Positions 32,933 through 41,964 of a stretch of DNA of 45,629 nucleotides are shown here, one piece after another. The stretch is from CAZJNX01 sp964547415 (GTDB lineage Bacteria; Pseudomonadota; Alphaproteobacteria; Rhizobiales; Amorphaceae), in NCBI GenBank assembly GCA_964547415.1, contig CAZJNX010000007.1, positions 1 to 45,629 on the forward strand, given 5' to 3'. The notes under the pieces are model-generated. The model was not told the origin of the DNA. It did not search any database and saw only the letters and a program-made list of their open reading frames with translations. The translations under genes were made by a program, and so were the position numbers. The stretch's first letter is position 1; each line of letters opens with the position of its first letter.

Positions 32933-33928
32933 TCAGTCCCGGTAGTAGCGTTCGCGGAAGAGCGGAGAGACCTTCGCGAACAGGCTCACGAGCCCCTTCG
33001 GCAGGAAGAGTAGCACGAGCACGATGATGAAGCCGAAGAACAGCTCCTCGAGGCCGGGGAACTGGCGGAAGTACTCGGGCAGCGCCGTCAGCGTCACGGC
33101 GCCGAGGACGGAGCCGATGATGCTGCCCGTGCCGCCCACCAGCACCATGCCGAAGTGGACGATCACCTCGATGAGGCTGAAGGATTCCGGCAGGACCCGC
33201 TCGATGAGGACGGCGAACATCGCCCCCGCGATGCCGACCACGACGCCCGACCAGACGAAGGCGAGCACGATGTACTGCGCCGTCGGGATGCCGAGGGAGG
33301 CGGTCGCCGCCTCGTTGTCCCGGATCGCCATGATCGCCCGGCCGTAGCGCGAGCGCAGCAGGTTCGTCGTCGCCACGACCACCAGCGTCACGATCAGCAG
33401 GAAGACGTAGAACTTGGCCGTCTCGCTGTCGAGCGGGATGCCGAAAAAGGAAGCGGGCGGCACCGGCAGGCCGTCGCTGCCCATGGTGACGGCGTCCCCG
33501 TGGAGGTAGACCCAGCGCATCAGCTCGCCGAACGCCAGGGTGATGATGGCGAGGTAGTAAAGGCGGATGCCGCGCAGCGCCGCGATCGAGGCGAGGAAGC
33601 CGCCGAAGCCGCCCGCGAGCGCCGCCCCCACGATGGCGAGCGGGTACGGGACTCCGAGGTAGTACATCAGGATCGCGGCCGAGTAGGCGCCGATGCCGAA
33701 GAACGCGGTGTTGGCGAACGCGAGCTGGCCGAGATAGCCGAGCACGATGTTGAAGCCCACCGTGACGAGCACGTAGACGAGCATCCGGTTGACGATGAAC
33801 TGGACGTACTCGTTGGCGAACAGCGGGATGAAGGCCGCCGCCAACGGCACGAGCCAGAAGACGCTGGGTCGCTTCATGGGTCCTTTCGTTCCGGTCCCGC
33901 CGGACGTCCTGTCGCCGACCGTCGCCAT
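32933..33928 (-). CDS. livM: Branched-chain amino acid-type ABC transporter permease LivM
   Basis: 331 residues with eight or more membrane segments. The LivM core is FNIVLGYLGQLAFANTAFFGIGAYSAAIL, with RLYYLAIITLAFGELMRW and RYGRAIMAIRDNEAATASLGI. ATG 33928 gives a TGATG overlap with livH and a short hydrophilic N-terminus. ATG 33877 (MKRPSVFWL), just before the first membrane segment, is an alternative start. Heterodimer partner of LivH. Confidence 0.92.
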   Translation of the reverse strand: MATVGDRTSGGTGTKGPMKRPSVFWLVPLAAAFIPLFANEYVQFIVNRMLVYVLVTVGFNIVLGYLGQLAFANTAFFGIGAYSAAILMYYLGVPYPLAIVGAALAGGFGGFLASIAALRGIRLYYLAIITLAFGELMRWVYLHGDAVTMGSDGLPVPPASFFGIPLDSETAKFYVFLLIVTLVVVATTNLLRSRYGRAIMAIRDNEAATASLGIPTAQYIVLAFVWSGVVVGIAGAMFAVLIERVLPESFSLIEVIVHFGMVLVGGTGSIIGSVLGAVTLTALPEYFRQFPGLEELFFGFIIVLVLLFLPKGLVSLFAKVSPLFRERYYRD

Positions 33929-34797
33929 CACATGCGCACCGTTGCCTTGCGGCCGAACAACCCGTTCGGCTTCACGAGGAGGACGATCACGATCACGAGG
34001 TAGGCGGTGATGTCGGTGAGGGCGGTGTCGATGTACGCGCCCGCGTACTGCTCGGCGAGGCCGAGGGTGAGGCCGCCCACCACCGCGCCGCCGAGGGAGC
34101 CGAAGCCGCCGAGCGTCATGGCCGCGAAGCCGCGGATCAGGAAAGCCGCCCCGAGGTCGGGATGGAGGAGGGAGACCGGGGCGATCAGGATGCCGCCGAT
34201 GGCGCCGAGCGACAGGGCGAAGCCCCACATCACGTCGTGGAAGCGGCGTACGTTGATGCCGATCAGCATGGCCCCGCGCTCCGACTGGTAGATCGCCTGG
34301 GTCAGCTTGCCGATGGGCGTCAGGAAGAAGACCACCGCGCACGCGGTGAGAAGCAGCGCCACCGTGGTGATGATGACGATGGCATCGCCCGTGATCACCA
34401 CGTTGCCGATGAAGATCGGCTCCATGTCGAACACTCGCGGCATGGGATAGACCTCGCGCCCCCAGATGGCGCGCGTGGTACCCCTGAAGATGTAGCCGAG
34501 CGATATGCTCATCATGGCGAAGCCGATGTGCGGCCCCGCCTTGATCGGGTCGATGAGCCCGCGGGAGATGGCCATCCCGAAGCCGAACATGACGAGGATC
34601 GCGAGGATCGCGGACGGGATGAACGGCAGTCCCGCGAGGATCACGAGGACGTAGACGCCGAACGCGCCGCCGAGCACGAAGTCGCCGTGACCGAAGTTCA
34701 CGATCGTCGTTGAGCGGAACAGGACGGTGAGGGAGAGCGCCACGAGGGCATAGAGCGCGCCCTGCTGGAGGCCGCTCACGGTGAGCTGCAGGAGCAT
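33928..34797 (-). CDS. livH: Branched-chain amino acid-type ABC transporter permease LivH
   Basis: 289 residues, membrane protein. LivH landmarks are LTVSGLQQGALYALVALSLTVLFRSTTIVNFGHGDFVLGGAFGVY near the N-terminus and FAAMTLGGFGSLGGAVVGGLTLGLAEQY later. First permease of the operon, 125 bases after livJ. The GC-rich gap holds a perfect 8-pair hairpin that might attenuate readthrough. Confidence 0.92.
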   Translation of the reverse strand: MLLQLTVSGLQQGALYALVALSLTVLFRSTTIVNFGHGDFVLGGAFGVYVLVILAGLPFIPSAILAILVMFGFGMAISRGLIDPIKAGPHIGFAMMSISLGYIFRGTTRAIWGREVYPMPRVFDMEPIFIGNVVITGDAIVIITTVALLLTACAVVFFLTPIGKLTQAIYQSERGAMLIGINVRRFHDVMWGFALSLGAIGGILIAPVSLLHPDLGAAFLIRGFAAMTLGGFGSLGGAVVGGLTLGLAEQYAGAYIDTALTDITAYLVIVIVLLVKPNGLFGRKATVRM

Positions 34798-34881
34798 GGG
34801 ATCCGGTCCGGGCCATCTCGGCCGAGGGGCGTGGGAGCCGCACCGCCGGCCACGGGGGCCGGCGGCGGGCGCGGGCGGGGG

Positions 34882-34901
34882 CCGGCGGCGCGGGCCGCCG
34901 G
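34882..34901 (-). other. Hairpin between livJ and livH
   Basis: CCGGCGGC and GCCGCCGG pair perfectly across a 4-base loop in the 125-base gap after livJ. There is no T-run on the minus strand, so it is not a classical terminator. It may stabilise livJ mRNA or cause partial termination, as is common between binding-protein and permease genes. Confidence 0.35.
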
Positions 34902-34922
34902 GCGCTCAGGAGGGGCGGAGCC

Positions 34923-36110
34923 TCAGAACGTCTCGCCCCAGGCGCGGAAGACGGTCGGCTCGCCGTCCACGAAGCCCGCGACGGCCGACTGCTTGCAGCC
35001 GTGGCGGTCCTCCTCGGTCCAGTCCAGCGGGCAGGCGAGGCTCCCGGTCTCGACCGGCTCCATCTCGACGAGCGCGTCGATGAACTTGGAGCGGGTGAGG
35101 TCAGGCCCCACCTTCTTCAGCGCCTCGACCGCCGCGACGCCGGACCCGATCGAGATGTGGCTGAAGCCGGTGATGGTCTCGTCCGGGTAGTACTTCTTGA
35201 TCATCTCGTTCCACTCTTCCATCTTCGGGCCGAGAACGCGGTCCACGTAGGGATGGAGAACGAAATAATTCTTCACCGCGTCGAGGTCGCCGAGGCGGGC
35301 GAGGGTGTTCTCGAGGTCGGTGCCCGCGGTGCCCATCACCGGCACGTCGAGGCGGTACTTCTGCGCGTCACGCAGGAAGATCACCGTCTCGGCCTCGTAC
35401 AGGCAGCCGAGGATGAAGTCCGGGTTGGCCTGCTTCAGCCGCAGCGTCTGGGCCGTGGAGTCGGTCTGGCCACGCTCGAGGTCCACCTCCGCGACGATCT
35501 CGCCACCGTTCGCCTCGATGAACTCGCGCGCGGGGTCGCAGTAGCTCTTCGCCCAGTCGTTCGTGTGGGTGATGATGCCGATGCGCTTGGCGTCCGGCTT
35601 CGACATCACGAAGCGGCCCATGGATTCGCCGTAGGCCGGGCCCGCGGGAACGCCGTGGAAGATGTTGCGGTTCTCGGTGACCGGCATCGAGATGTTCGGG
35701 TTCACCGCGTGGGCGATGATCCAGGGCGCGCCCGTCGGCTCGATGGTCGGCTTCACCGCCATGGCGACGGCGCTGCACGAGTTGCCGTGGAAGTAGAACA
35801 CCTCGTCCTGGTGGGCGAGCTTCTTGGCCGCGGCGATGCCCTTGGCCGGCTCGCAGGCCGTGTCCTCGACGACGATGTCGAACGTGCGGCCGTGGATGCC
35901 GCCCTCGTCGTTGATGTGCTTGAAGTAGGCCATCAGCCCGATCTGGGCCTTCGAGAAGCTCGACGCGTTGCCGGAGAACGGTCCCATCACGCCCACCTTG
36001 ATGGTGTCGTCGGTGAGGCCCGTCGTCTCCTCGGCCGCGGCCGGCAGGGCGGTCGATGCCGCCATCAGCGTGACCGCCGCCGCGGCCACCATCGTCTTCG
36101 CGTGTCTCAT
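34923..36110 (-). CDS. livJ: Branched-chain amino acid-type ABC transporter substrate-binding protein
   Basis: 395 residues, periplasmic binding protein of the LivJ/amide-urea group (type I fold). The signal peptide is about 1-26 with cleavage near PAAAEE, followed by IKVGVMGPFSGNASSFSKAQIGLMAYFKHINDEGGIHGR. It selects the solute for LivHMGF. ATG 36110 follows AGGGGAACGC. A dyad of LysR type lies about 98-112 bases upstream. The ligand cannot be read from sequence; the dipeptidase-like and isochorismatase-like neighbours point to a small amide or modified amino acid. Confidence 0.92.
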   Translation of the reverse strand: MRHAKTMVAAAAVTLMAASTALPAAAEETTGLTDDTIKVGVMGPFSGNASSFSKAQIGLMAYFKHINDEGGIHGRTFDIVVEDTACEPAKGIAAAKKLAHQDEVFYFHGNSCSAVAMAVKPTIEPTGAPWIIAHAVNPNISMPVTENRNIFHGVPAGPAYGESMGRFVMSKPDAKRIGIITHTNDWAKSYCDPAREFIEANGGEIVAEVDLERGQTDSTAQTLRLKQANPDFILGCLYEAETVIFLRDAQKYRLDVPVMGTAGTDLENTLARLGDLDAVKNYFVLHPYVDRVLGPKMEEWNEMIKKYYPDETITGFSHISIGSGVAAVEALKKVGPDLTRSKFIDALVEMEPVETGSLACPLDWTEEDRHGCKQSAVAGFVDGEPTVFRAWGETF

Positions 36111-36207
36111 GCGTTCCCCTTGTGTGTTGGCCCGCCGGCGACTGCAGCGCGCCCTGCCGCCGTGTCCGGCGTGCGCGGCCCCCCGTCCGGCGTCGGCGAG
36201 CGCGGAC

Positions 36208-36222
36208 TTTCGCAGCGCGAAA
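36208..36222. promoter_or_regulatory. LysR-type binding site upstream of livJ
   Basis: TTTCGCAGCGCGAAA: 6-base perfect arms around AGC, containing a T-N11-A core (36209 to 36221) as bound by LysR regulators. It lies between the LysR gene stop and the livJ start, a natural activator position for the Liv operon. Confidence 0.55.
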
Positions 36223-36256
36223 CCCCGGACGCAACCCCCGCCCCCGGACGAGCCCC

Positions 36257-37153
36257 TCAGGCGACGGCCCGGGCGAGGCGCAGGAAGGCGCGGACCGCAG
36301 CGGTGCGGTTGACACGCTTTCGCGCGAGCACCGTCTCCACCTTGAGGCCCGGCCCGTCGAACGGGCGCGCCGCCACCTCCCCGCCGAGGAGCCCCGCGAG
36401 GCTCGCCGGGTAGACCGTCACGCCGAGCCCGTTGGCCACGAGCCCCACGAGGGCGAGGGTGCTCGGCGCCTCGAGGGCGACGGACAGGCGCGTGCCCTCG
36501 GCGGCGAACAGGTCGTCGAGCCGCTGGCGGTAGGCCTCCCAGCTGGCGAGGTCGCCGAGCACCATGGGCTCGCCCTCGAGGTCGCCCGGCACCAGCCGCT
36601 CCCGGGAAAGGAGCGGGTGGCCGCGTGATGCGACCAGGCACAGGGGGTCGACGCCGAGGGAGACGGTCTCGAAATCCTCGTGGTCGAACGGGCCGATCAG
36701 GTAGCCGACGTCCACCTCGTCGTGGACGAGGGCGCGCTTTTGCGCCGCCGTCGGCAGGTAGCTGAGCGAGAGCGCGATGCCCGGATGGGCGGCGCGGAAG
36801 CGGGCGATGGCGCGCGGCATGAGGCGGGGGGCGACGAACGCCATGTAGCCGATCCGCAGCCGCCCGGTGAGGCCGGAGGCAAGGCGCCGCGCGTCCCGCA
36901 CCGCCTCGTCGAAGTCCCTGAAGAGGCGGGCGTTCCGCTCCCGGAAGAGGGCGCCGGCGGGGGTGAGGGCGACGCGGCGGCTGGTGCGTTCGAGGAGGGG
37001 GAAGCCGAGCTGGGCCTCGAGCCGTTGGATCCGCCGGGACAGGGCCGACTGGTCGAGGGCGAGCCGGTCCGCCGCGCGGCGGAAGCTGAGCTCCTCCGCC
37101 ACCACCAGGAACGAGCGCACGAGGTCCGGCGCGACCGGCTCCGACGATGCCAT
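36257..37153 (-). CDS. LysR family transcriptional regulator
   Basis: 298 residues. The N-terminal winged helix is LVRSFLVVAEELSFRRAADRLALDQSALSRRIQRLEAQLGFPLLERTSRRVALTPAG. The effector domain begins near GRLRIGYMAFVAPRLMP. ATG 37153 follows GGGAGGGGACCGTC. It is upstream of the Liv operon in the same direction and divergent from the isochorismatase-like gene, and probably controls both. Candidate sites occur on each side of the gene. The inducer is unknown. Confidence 0.92.
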   Translation of the reverse strand: MASSEPVAPDLVRSFLVVAEELSFRRAADRLALDQSALSRRIQRLEAQLGFPLLERTSRRVALTPAGALFRERNARLFRDFDEAVRDARRLASGLTGRLRIGYMAFVAPRLMPRAIARFRAAHPGIALSLSYLPTAAQKRALVHDEVDVGYLIGPFDHEDFETVSLGVDPLCLVASRGHPLLSRERLVPGDLEGEPMVLGDLASWEAYRQRLDDLFAAEGTRLSVALEAPSTLALVGLVANGLGVTVYPASLAGLLGGEVAARPFDGPGLKVETVLARKRVNRTAAVRAFLRLARAVA

Positions 37154-37190
37154 GACGGTCCCCTCCCCCCTGCCGGAGCCTACTCGCCGA

Positions 37191-37203
37191 TGCAGGAGAT
37201 GCA
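37191..37203. promoter_or_regulatory. LysR-type T-N11-A dyad in the divergent region
   Basis: TGCAGGAGATGCA: TGCA arms five bases apart, with T at 37191 and A at 37203. It lies 38 bases from the LysR start and 82 bases before the isochorismatase-like start, the classical place for autoregulation with activation of the divergent gene. Confidence 0.45.
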
Positions 37204-37213
37204 ACGATCGTTG
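37202..37213. promoter_or_regulatory. Perfect 12-base palindrome in the LysR/isochorismatase gap
   Basis: CAACGATCGTTG is its own reverse complement with no spacer. It abuts the T-N11-A dyad at 37191-37203 and sits 72 bases before the isochorismatase-like ATG. It is a possible second half of a LysR activation site or an operator for another regulator. Confidence 0.45.
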
Positions 37214-37284
37214 GCGACTCACCGCTTCGATCCGCGGCCCGTGTCGCCGACCTTCTCCCCGTTCACGAACGACGGAGACACGCC

Positions 37285-38028
37285 ATGACCACCCCGCGCG
37301 GTGCCGACGACCTCGCCGGTCTCGACCTTGCCGAGCTCGACCGCCTGCTCGCGGCCGCCTTCGAGGCCTCCAGCCGCATCTACCGCGAGCGCGGCTTCCA
37401 GCGGCGCATCGGCTTCGGCAGCCGGCCCGCCCTCGTCAGCGTCGACCTCGCCAACGCCTGGACGCGGCCCGGCAACCCCTTCACCTGCGACCAGCGGGCG
37501 ATGGACGAGGAGATCATCCCCGGAATGCAGCGCCTCCTCGCCGCCTTCCGCGAGCGCGGCCTGCCTGTCGTCCACGTGACGACGGCCTACGAGATCACCG
37601 ACCGCAACGCGGCCTTCACCGACATGGGGCTGTGGCACTGCAAGATCCCGGTGGAGGCCGTCTGCCTCGAGGATCCCTCCCTCTGGGCGATCGATTCGCG
37701 GATCGCGCCGGTGGAAGGCGAGCACCTCCTCCTCAAGAAGCGCGCGTCGGCCTTCCACGGCACCCACCTCGCGGGGCTCCTCAGGGCGGCGGGCGTCGAC
37801 ACCATCCTCGTCACCGGCGTGACGGCGACGGCGTGCGTGCGCACCACCATCTGCGACGGTCTCGCCGACGGCTTCCGGACCATCGCGGTGCGCGAGTGCA
37901 TCGGCGACCGCGTGCCGGGCGCCGTCGCCTGGAACCTCTACGACATCGACGCCAAGTTCGCGGACGTCCTGTCGGTGGACGAGTGCCTGGCGCAGCTGCC
38001 CGGGGTGCGGGCCGCCGAGGCCGCGTAA
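37285..38028 (+). CDS. Isochorismatase-family cysteine hydrolase
   Basis: 247 residues. The catalytic triad of the family is present: Asp54 (VSVDLANAW), a Lys at 151-152 (LLLKKRASAFHGT) and Cys184 (GVTATACVRTT), followed by the cis-peptide-type VTGVTA stretch. With a 40-residue N-terminal extension it is closer to N-carbamoylsarcosine amidohydrolase, maleamate amidase and ureidoacrylate amidohydrolase than to isochorismatase. It probably removes ammonia or carbamoyl from a linear amide. Divergent from the LysR gene; followed at once by a strong terminator. Confidence 0.9.
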   Translation: MTTPRGADDLAGLDLAELDRLLAAAFEASSRIYRERGFQRRIGFGSRPALVSVDLANAWTRPGNPFTCDQRAMDEEIIPGMQRLLAAFRERGLPVVHVTTAYEITDRNAAFTDMGLWHCKIPVEAVCLEDPSLWAIDSRIAPVEGEHLLLKKRASAFHGTHLAGLLRAAGVDTILVTGVTATACVRTTICDGLADGFRTIAVRECIGDRVPGAVAWNLYDIDAKFADVLSVDECLAQLPGVRAAEAA

Positions 38029-38060
38029 GGCGCGGTCGGGGAGCCGATCGCGCCCTTTCC
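38029..38060 (+). terminator. Intrinsic terminator after the isochorismatase-family gene
   Basis: Beginning on the base after the stop codon, GGCGCGGTCGG pairs with CCGATCGCGCC over a GGAG loop (11 pairs, one of them G-U), followed by CTTTCC. The U-run is short, but the stem is long and perfectly placed. Confidence 0.65.
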
Positions 38061-38153
38061 GCCGGAACGGGCCGGCCGGCCCCGAGGCGGCGGCCGCGTG
38101 CGCCGCCGCGCGCCGGACGGATTGAGCGAGCGGCCCCGCGACGGGCGGTCGGC

Positions 38154-40466
38154 TCACTTGCTGGTGAGCGTCACCGAGCCGTCCCAGCCCGGCGGAAAGA
38201 CGCCGTCCGGGAGCGAATCGAGCCGCTCCCGGTAGAGGCGGACGAGCCCGGCGAGGGACGGGTGGGCCGCGGCCTCGAGGGCGGCAAGGGCGCGGGCCGT
38301 CCCGTCGGCGTCGCCCGCGCGGAAGGCGGCGACGAGGCCCTCCACCTCCGGGATCAGCGCCTCGAGCGCCGCCTCGGGCGGATGGGCCGGCCCGCCGACG
38401 AGGGCGAAGATCGGAAGGGCCGACGTCTTGCCCTTCACGCGGACGAGATCGATCGGGACGAAGCGGTAGCCCGCCCCCGCCGCCGCCTCGGCCGTCTCGG
38501 GGCCGGCGATCACCGACACGCCGTAGCCCTTCGTCTGGCCCTCGAGGCGGGAGGCGACGTTCACGTCGTCCCCGATCACCGAGTAGTCGAAGCGGCGCAG
38601 CGAGCCGAGGTTGCCGACGCAGCACGGTCCCGTGTTGATCCCGATGCCGATGGAGACGGCGGGGTAGCGCCCCGCGTTCTCCCGGTTGAAGGCGGCGAGC
38701 GCGTCGAGCATCGCAAGGGCCGCCGCGCAGGCGTTCGCCGCGTGCTCCGGGTCGTCGAGCGGCGCGTTCCAGAACGCCATGATGGCGTCGCCCATGTACT
38801 TGTCGATGGTGCCGCGGTGGGCGAGGATCGTGTCCGTCAGCGGCGTCAGGAAGGCGTTCATGAAGCCCGTCAGGGTGACGGCGTCCATGCCCTCCGAGAT
38901 CGTCGTGAAGCCGCGCATGTCGGTGAACAGGATCGTCATGGGCTTCAGTTCGCCCCCGAGGGCCAGCCGGTCCGGGTCGCGGGCGAGCCGCTCCACCAGC
39001 TCGGGCGCCACGTAGCGGCTGAAGGCGCGACGGACGGAGCGGCGCGCCGCCTCCTCGCGGATCGCGGTCCAGCCCGTGGTGGCGAGGAGCACCACCGTGC
39101 TCGCGATCACCGGGAAGGACGGGTCGAGGAGGAGCCCCTCCCGCACGAAGAGGGCGAAGCTGCCCGCGACGATCGCCGACAGGGCGAGGACGCCGAGCAC
39201 GATCCCCCGGATCGGCGACAGCCGCGCCGCCGCGAGGGCGAACAGCACCGCGAGCCCCGCGAACGTCACCATCTCGAGGCCCGGCGCCCAGTCGGGCCGC
39301 ACGAGGTCGGCCTCCGTCAGGATGTGCTCGATGAGCTGGGCGTGGATCTCCACCCCCGGGATCGCCACGTCCACGGGGGTGGAGCGCAGGTCGAGGAGGC
39401 CCGGGGCGGTGGCGCCGACGAGGACGATGCGGCCGGCGATCTCCTGCGGGTCGGCGAGCCCCTCCGTCACCCACCAGGCGGGGATCTTCCGCCGCGGTTC
39501 GGTCCCGGTGAAGTGGAGGCGCACGGCGCCGAACGGGTTGGTCGCCACCTCGAAGGCGCCGATCCGCACCGCGTTGACCCCGCTCCTGGCACCGAAGGCG
39601 GTCTCGCCCGAAGCGTTGGAGGCACGGATGACGTAGGTGCTCGCCCCTTGCGCCACCCGGAGCGCCTCGGCGGCGAGGCTCGGCACGATGGTGCCGTCGT
39701 CGAGCTGGAACAGGAGCGGGACGGCGCGCACCACCTGGTCCCGGTCCGGGATCCAGTTCATGGAGCCGAGGCCGGCCGCCGCCTCTGTGAGGACGGGCAG
39801 GGGCGCCGTCACCGAGGAAAAGCGCGGCAGGAACCAGCGCGGATCGTCGCCCGCGAAGGCGAACCCCGCCTTCGGCTGGGCGAAGGCCGCCGCCGCGTCG
39901 CCGCCGTCCGCCTCCTCGTCGTGGAGGACGGTGCCGAGGACGGACGGGGAGCGGGCGAGGGCCTCGGCGAGCACGAAGTCGTTGCGCGGGGTCGCAGCGA
40001 GGCTGTCGAGGAGCGCGTCCCGCGCGGGCCCCGGGGGCAGGAGGCGGGCGATCTCCTCCGGCGAGGTGCGGTCGGCCTCGGCCATCACGAAGTCGACGGC
40101 GACGGCGGCCGCGCCCATCTCCGTGAGCCGGTCCACGATGTCGGCGATGGTGCGGCGGGACCAGGGCCACTGGCCGATCCGGTCGAGGCTCTCCTCGTCG
40201 ATGGCGAGGACGCGCACGGGCAGGGTCGGATCGAACGGGCGCGGGTCGAGCCGCTGGTACTCGTCGAAGACGAGGTTGCGCACCTGCCTCAGCGCCGACG
40301 GGTCCGCGGCGCGCAGGGCAAGGCCCGCCGTCACGAGCGAGAAGGTGATGAGGAGAAGCGGCAGCGCCGCGATGGCGCGACGGACGAGGCGCCGCGCGCG
40401 CCCTCTGGCGCGGGCCTTGGCCCCGCCGTCCGCGGGCGGTCCGGGTGGCCGCGTGCGCTGCAGCAT
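38154..40466 (-). CDS. CHASE2-domain adenylate cyclase
   Basis: 770 residues. A basic cytoplasmic start and membrane helix at about 31-52 lead to a periplasmic CHASE2 sensor domain (VRVLAIDEESLDRIGQWPWSRRTIADIVDRL ... GRIVLVGATAPGLLDLRSTPV ... GVEIHAQLIEHIL). Three further helices follow, then a class III cyclase domain at about 510-690. Catalytic features are FTDMRGFT, DKYMGDAIMAFWNAP (metal Asp and adenine-specifying Lys), DYSVIGDDVNVASRLEG (second specificity Asp, transition-state Asn/Arg). It makes cAMP in response to an envelope signal. It follows the outer-membrane protein gene by 78 bases. Confidence 0.93.
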   Translation of the reverse strand: MLQRTRPPGPPADGGAKARARGRARRLVRRAIAALPLLLITFSLVTAGLALRAADPSALRQVRNLVFDEYQRLDPRPFDPTLPVRVLAIDEESLDRIGQWPWSRRTIADIVDRLTEMGAAAVAVDFVMAEADRTSPEEIARLLPPGPARDALLDSLAATPRNDFVLAEALARSPSVLGTVLHDEEADGGDAAAAFAQPKAGFAFAGDDPRWFLPRFSSVTAPLPVLTEAAAGLGSMNWIPDRDQVVRAVPLLFQLDDGTIVPSLAAEALRVAQGASTYVIRASNASGETAFGARSGVNAVRIGAFEVATNPFGAVRLHFTGTEPRRKIPAWWVTEGLADPQEIAGRIVLVGATAPGLLDLRSTPVDVAIPGVEIHAQLIEHILTEADLVRPDWAPGLEMVTFAGLAVLFALAAARLSPIRGIVLGVLALSAIVAGSFALFVREGLLLDPSFPVIASTVVLLATTGWTAIREEAARRSVRRAFSRYVAPELVERLARDPDRLALGGELKPMTILFTDMRGFTTISEGMDAVTLTGFMNAFLTPLTDTILAHRGTIDKYMGDAIMAFWNAPLDDPEHAANACAAALAMLDALAAFNRENAGRYPAVSIGIGINTGPCCVGNLGSLRRFDYSVIGDDVNVASRLEGQTKGYGVSVIAGPETAEAAAGAGYRFVPIDLVRVKGKTSALPIFALVGGPAHPPEAALEALIPEVEGLVAAFRAGDADGTARALAALEAAAHPSLAGLVRLYRERLDSLPDGVFPPGWDGSVTLTSK

Positions 40467-40544
40467 CAGGGGTCCTCGCCGATCGGCGTGCGCCCGGCGC
40501 CCGCCGGCGCGAGGGTTAGCACGAACGGGCGACCCTCGGGAGCG

Positions 40545-41729
40545 TCAGAAATCGACGCCGAGGCGTGCCGTGATGCGGTGGTTGTCGAACTCGCGGACGG
40601 CGTAGTTGGAGGCGTTGTGCTCGAAGCGGTAGCCGAGGGTCACGTCCACCGCCTCCGACAGGACGTCCGACACGGTGACCGCGAGGCCCGGGGAGAGGTA
40701 GGTGTCCTCCCGGTCCTCCCCGCCGACCACGACCGGGTCCTCGAACCAGCGCTGGTAGACGCCGAAGTCGGCCGTCGCCGACAGCCAGGGGGTGAAGGCG
40801 TAGGCGTAGGCGAGGTTCGCGCCGATCTCGAAGTAGCGGCCCGGGGCGAAGTCGGCCGGGATGAACAGGGCCGACTGGTTGTCGACGCCGCTGTAGCGCA
40901 GCGCCGGGCGGAAGAAGACCGCGTCCTGCGAGGAGAACACGCCGGAGCGGGCGAGCCGGGCATCGAGGTCCACCACGACCCCGCCGTCGGAGACCCAGCG
41001 GCTCCCGTAGTCGCGCCAGACGACCTTGAGGCGGGCGGCCTGGAGCGCGCCGTCGAGGTAGCCCTCCGCCTCGAGCGCGCCGCCGATCTCGCCGAACAGG
41101 GTGACCCCGTCGAGGGAGCGGTAGCTGCCGGTGACGGAGGGGCGCATGGTGATGGTGGAGGTCACGGGCACGAGGGGGCCCACGTCGCCGCCCACGAACA
41201 GCTGGTTCACCTCGTTCGCGTCGGGAAAAAGCTCGCCCCCGCCCCAGGCGTGGCTGCGCCAGCGCAGGGCCCCGATCCGGCGCTCGTCCCGGACGCGCAG
41301 GGTGAACAGGGCGAGCGCGCTGTCCGGGGTGGGCTGGCTGTCGGGCCGCTGGAGCGGGTTCGATTCGTACCCGCCGCCGACCGTGAGGCGGAAGGTCGTG
41401 AAGTCGGGCGCGAGCTGGAAGCGAACGCGGGCGAGGCCTTCGCGCGCGGCGGCGTTGCCCGGGTCGATGAGGAGGATGCGCTCGTAGGCGGTGAGGGCCT
41501 TGTGCCACTCGCCCCGTGCCTCGGCGGCCTCGGCGTAGGCGATGTTGGCGGCGATGTCCGACGGGTCGGCGTAGACGGCGGGGAAGAACACCCCGTCCCG
41601 CGGCGCCGGGGCGTCGGCGGCCCGCGCATCCGGCCCGGCGGCGGCGAGGAGGCACGCCGCGAGCGAAAGGACCGCCCCTCGCCTTGTCGCGCCGCACACC
41701 GCCCCGCGCGCCCCCGCCTTCCATGCCAT
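40545..41729 (-). CDS. Outer-membrane beta-barrel protein with N-terminal TPR unit
   Basis: 394 residues. A signal peptide at about 1-36 is followed by a TPR-like helix pair (DIAANIAYAEAAEARGEWHKALTAYERILLIDPGNAAAREGLARVRFQL). The rest is alternating amphipathic beta strands (FRLTVGGGYESNP ... VDVTLGYRFEHNASNYAVREFDNHRITARLGVDF) ending in Phe, the outer-membrane assembly signal. Such proteins occur with FecR and CHASE2-cyclase genes. ATG 41729 is nearest the signal sequence. Divergent from the FecR gene and upstream of the cyclase. Confidence 0.82.
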   Translation of the reverse strand: MAWKAGARGAVCGATRRGAVLSLAACLLAAAGPDARAADAPAPRDGVFFPAVYADPSDIAANIAYAEAAEARGEWHKALTAYERILLIDPGNAAAREGLARVRFQLAPDFTTFRLTVGGGYESNPLQRPDSQPTPDSALALFTLRVRDERRIGALRWRSHAWGGGELFPDANEVNQLFVGGDVGPLVPVTSTITMRPSVTGSYRSLDGVTLFGEIGGALEAEGYLDGALQAARLKVVWRDYGSRWVSDGGVVVDLDARLARSGVFSSQDAVFFRPALRYSGVDNQSALFIPADFAPGRYFEIGANLAYAYAFTPWLSATADFGVYQRWFEDPVVVGGEDREDTYLSPGLAVTVSDVLSEAVDVTLGYRFEHNASNYAVREFDNHRITARLGVDF

Positions 41730-41789
41730 CGTGCCAACCCGATGCCCCGCGGGCCCAGCGCCCGCCGCCGTTCGAACCGCGCGCACCCT

Positions 41790-41808
41790 ATCCGACCGGG
41801 CGTCGGAT
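41790..41808. promoter_or_regulatory. Dyad in the barrel/FecR divergent region
   Basis: ATCCGAC and GTCGGAT arms, perfectly complementary, five bases apart, in the 235-base gap between the outer-membrane protein and FecR genes. A candidate shared operator for the module. No obvious TGTGA-type Crp site was seen in this gap. Confidence 0.4.
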
Positions 41809-41964
41809 GGCATCCGGCCGCGGCGGGGACGTGGCAACAAAACCGTGCCCTGTGGCCGATTTCCCACGTCCGACGACGGCGGACGGGAGCGACCTGGCGG
41901 ATGCTTGCCGCCCGGCGCCGCCGTCCGGTATCACGCGACAGGTCTGACGTGCGGGAGAGCGGCC

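Noticed and set aside
41766..41780. tRNA T-loop-like GTTCGAAC stretch
   Set aside because: No acceptor or anticodon stem can be folded around it on either strand.
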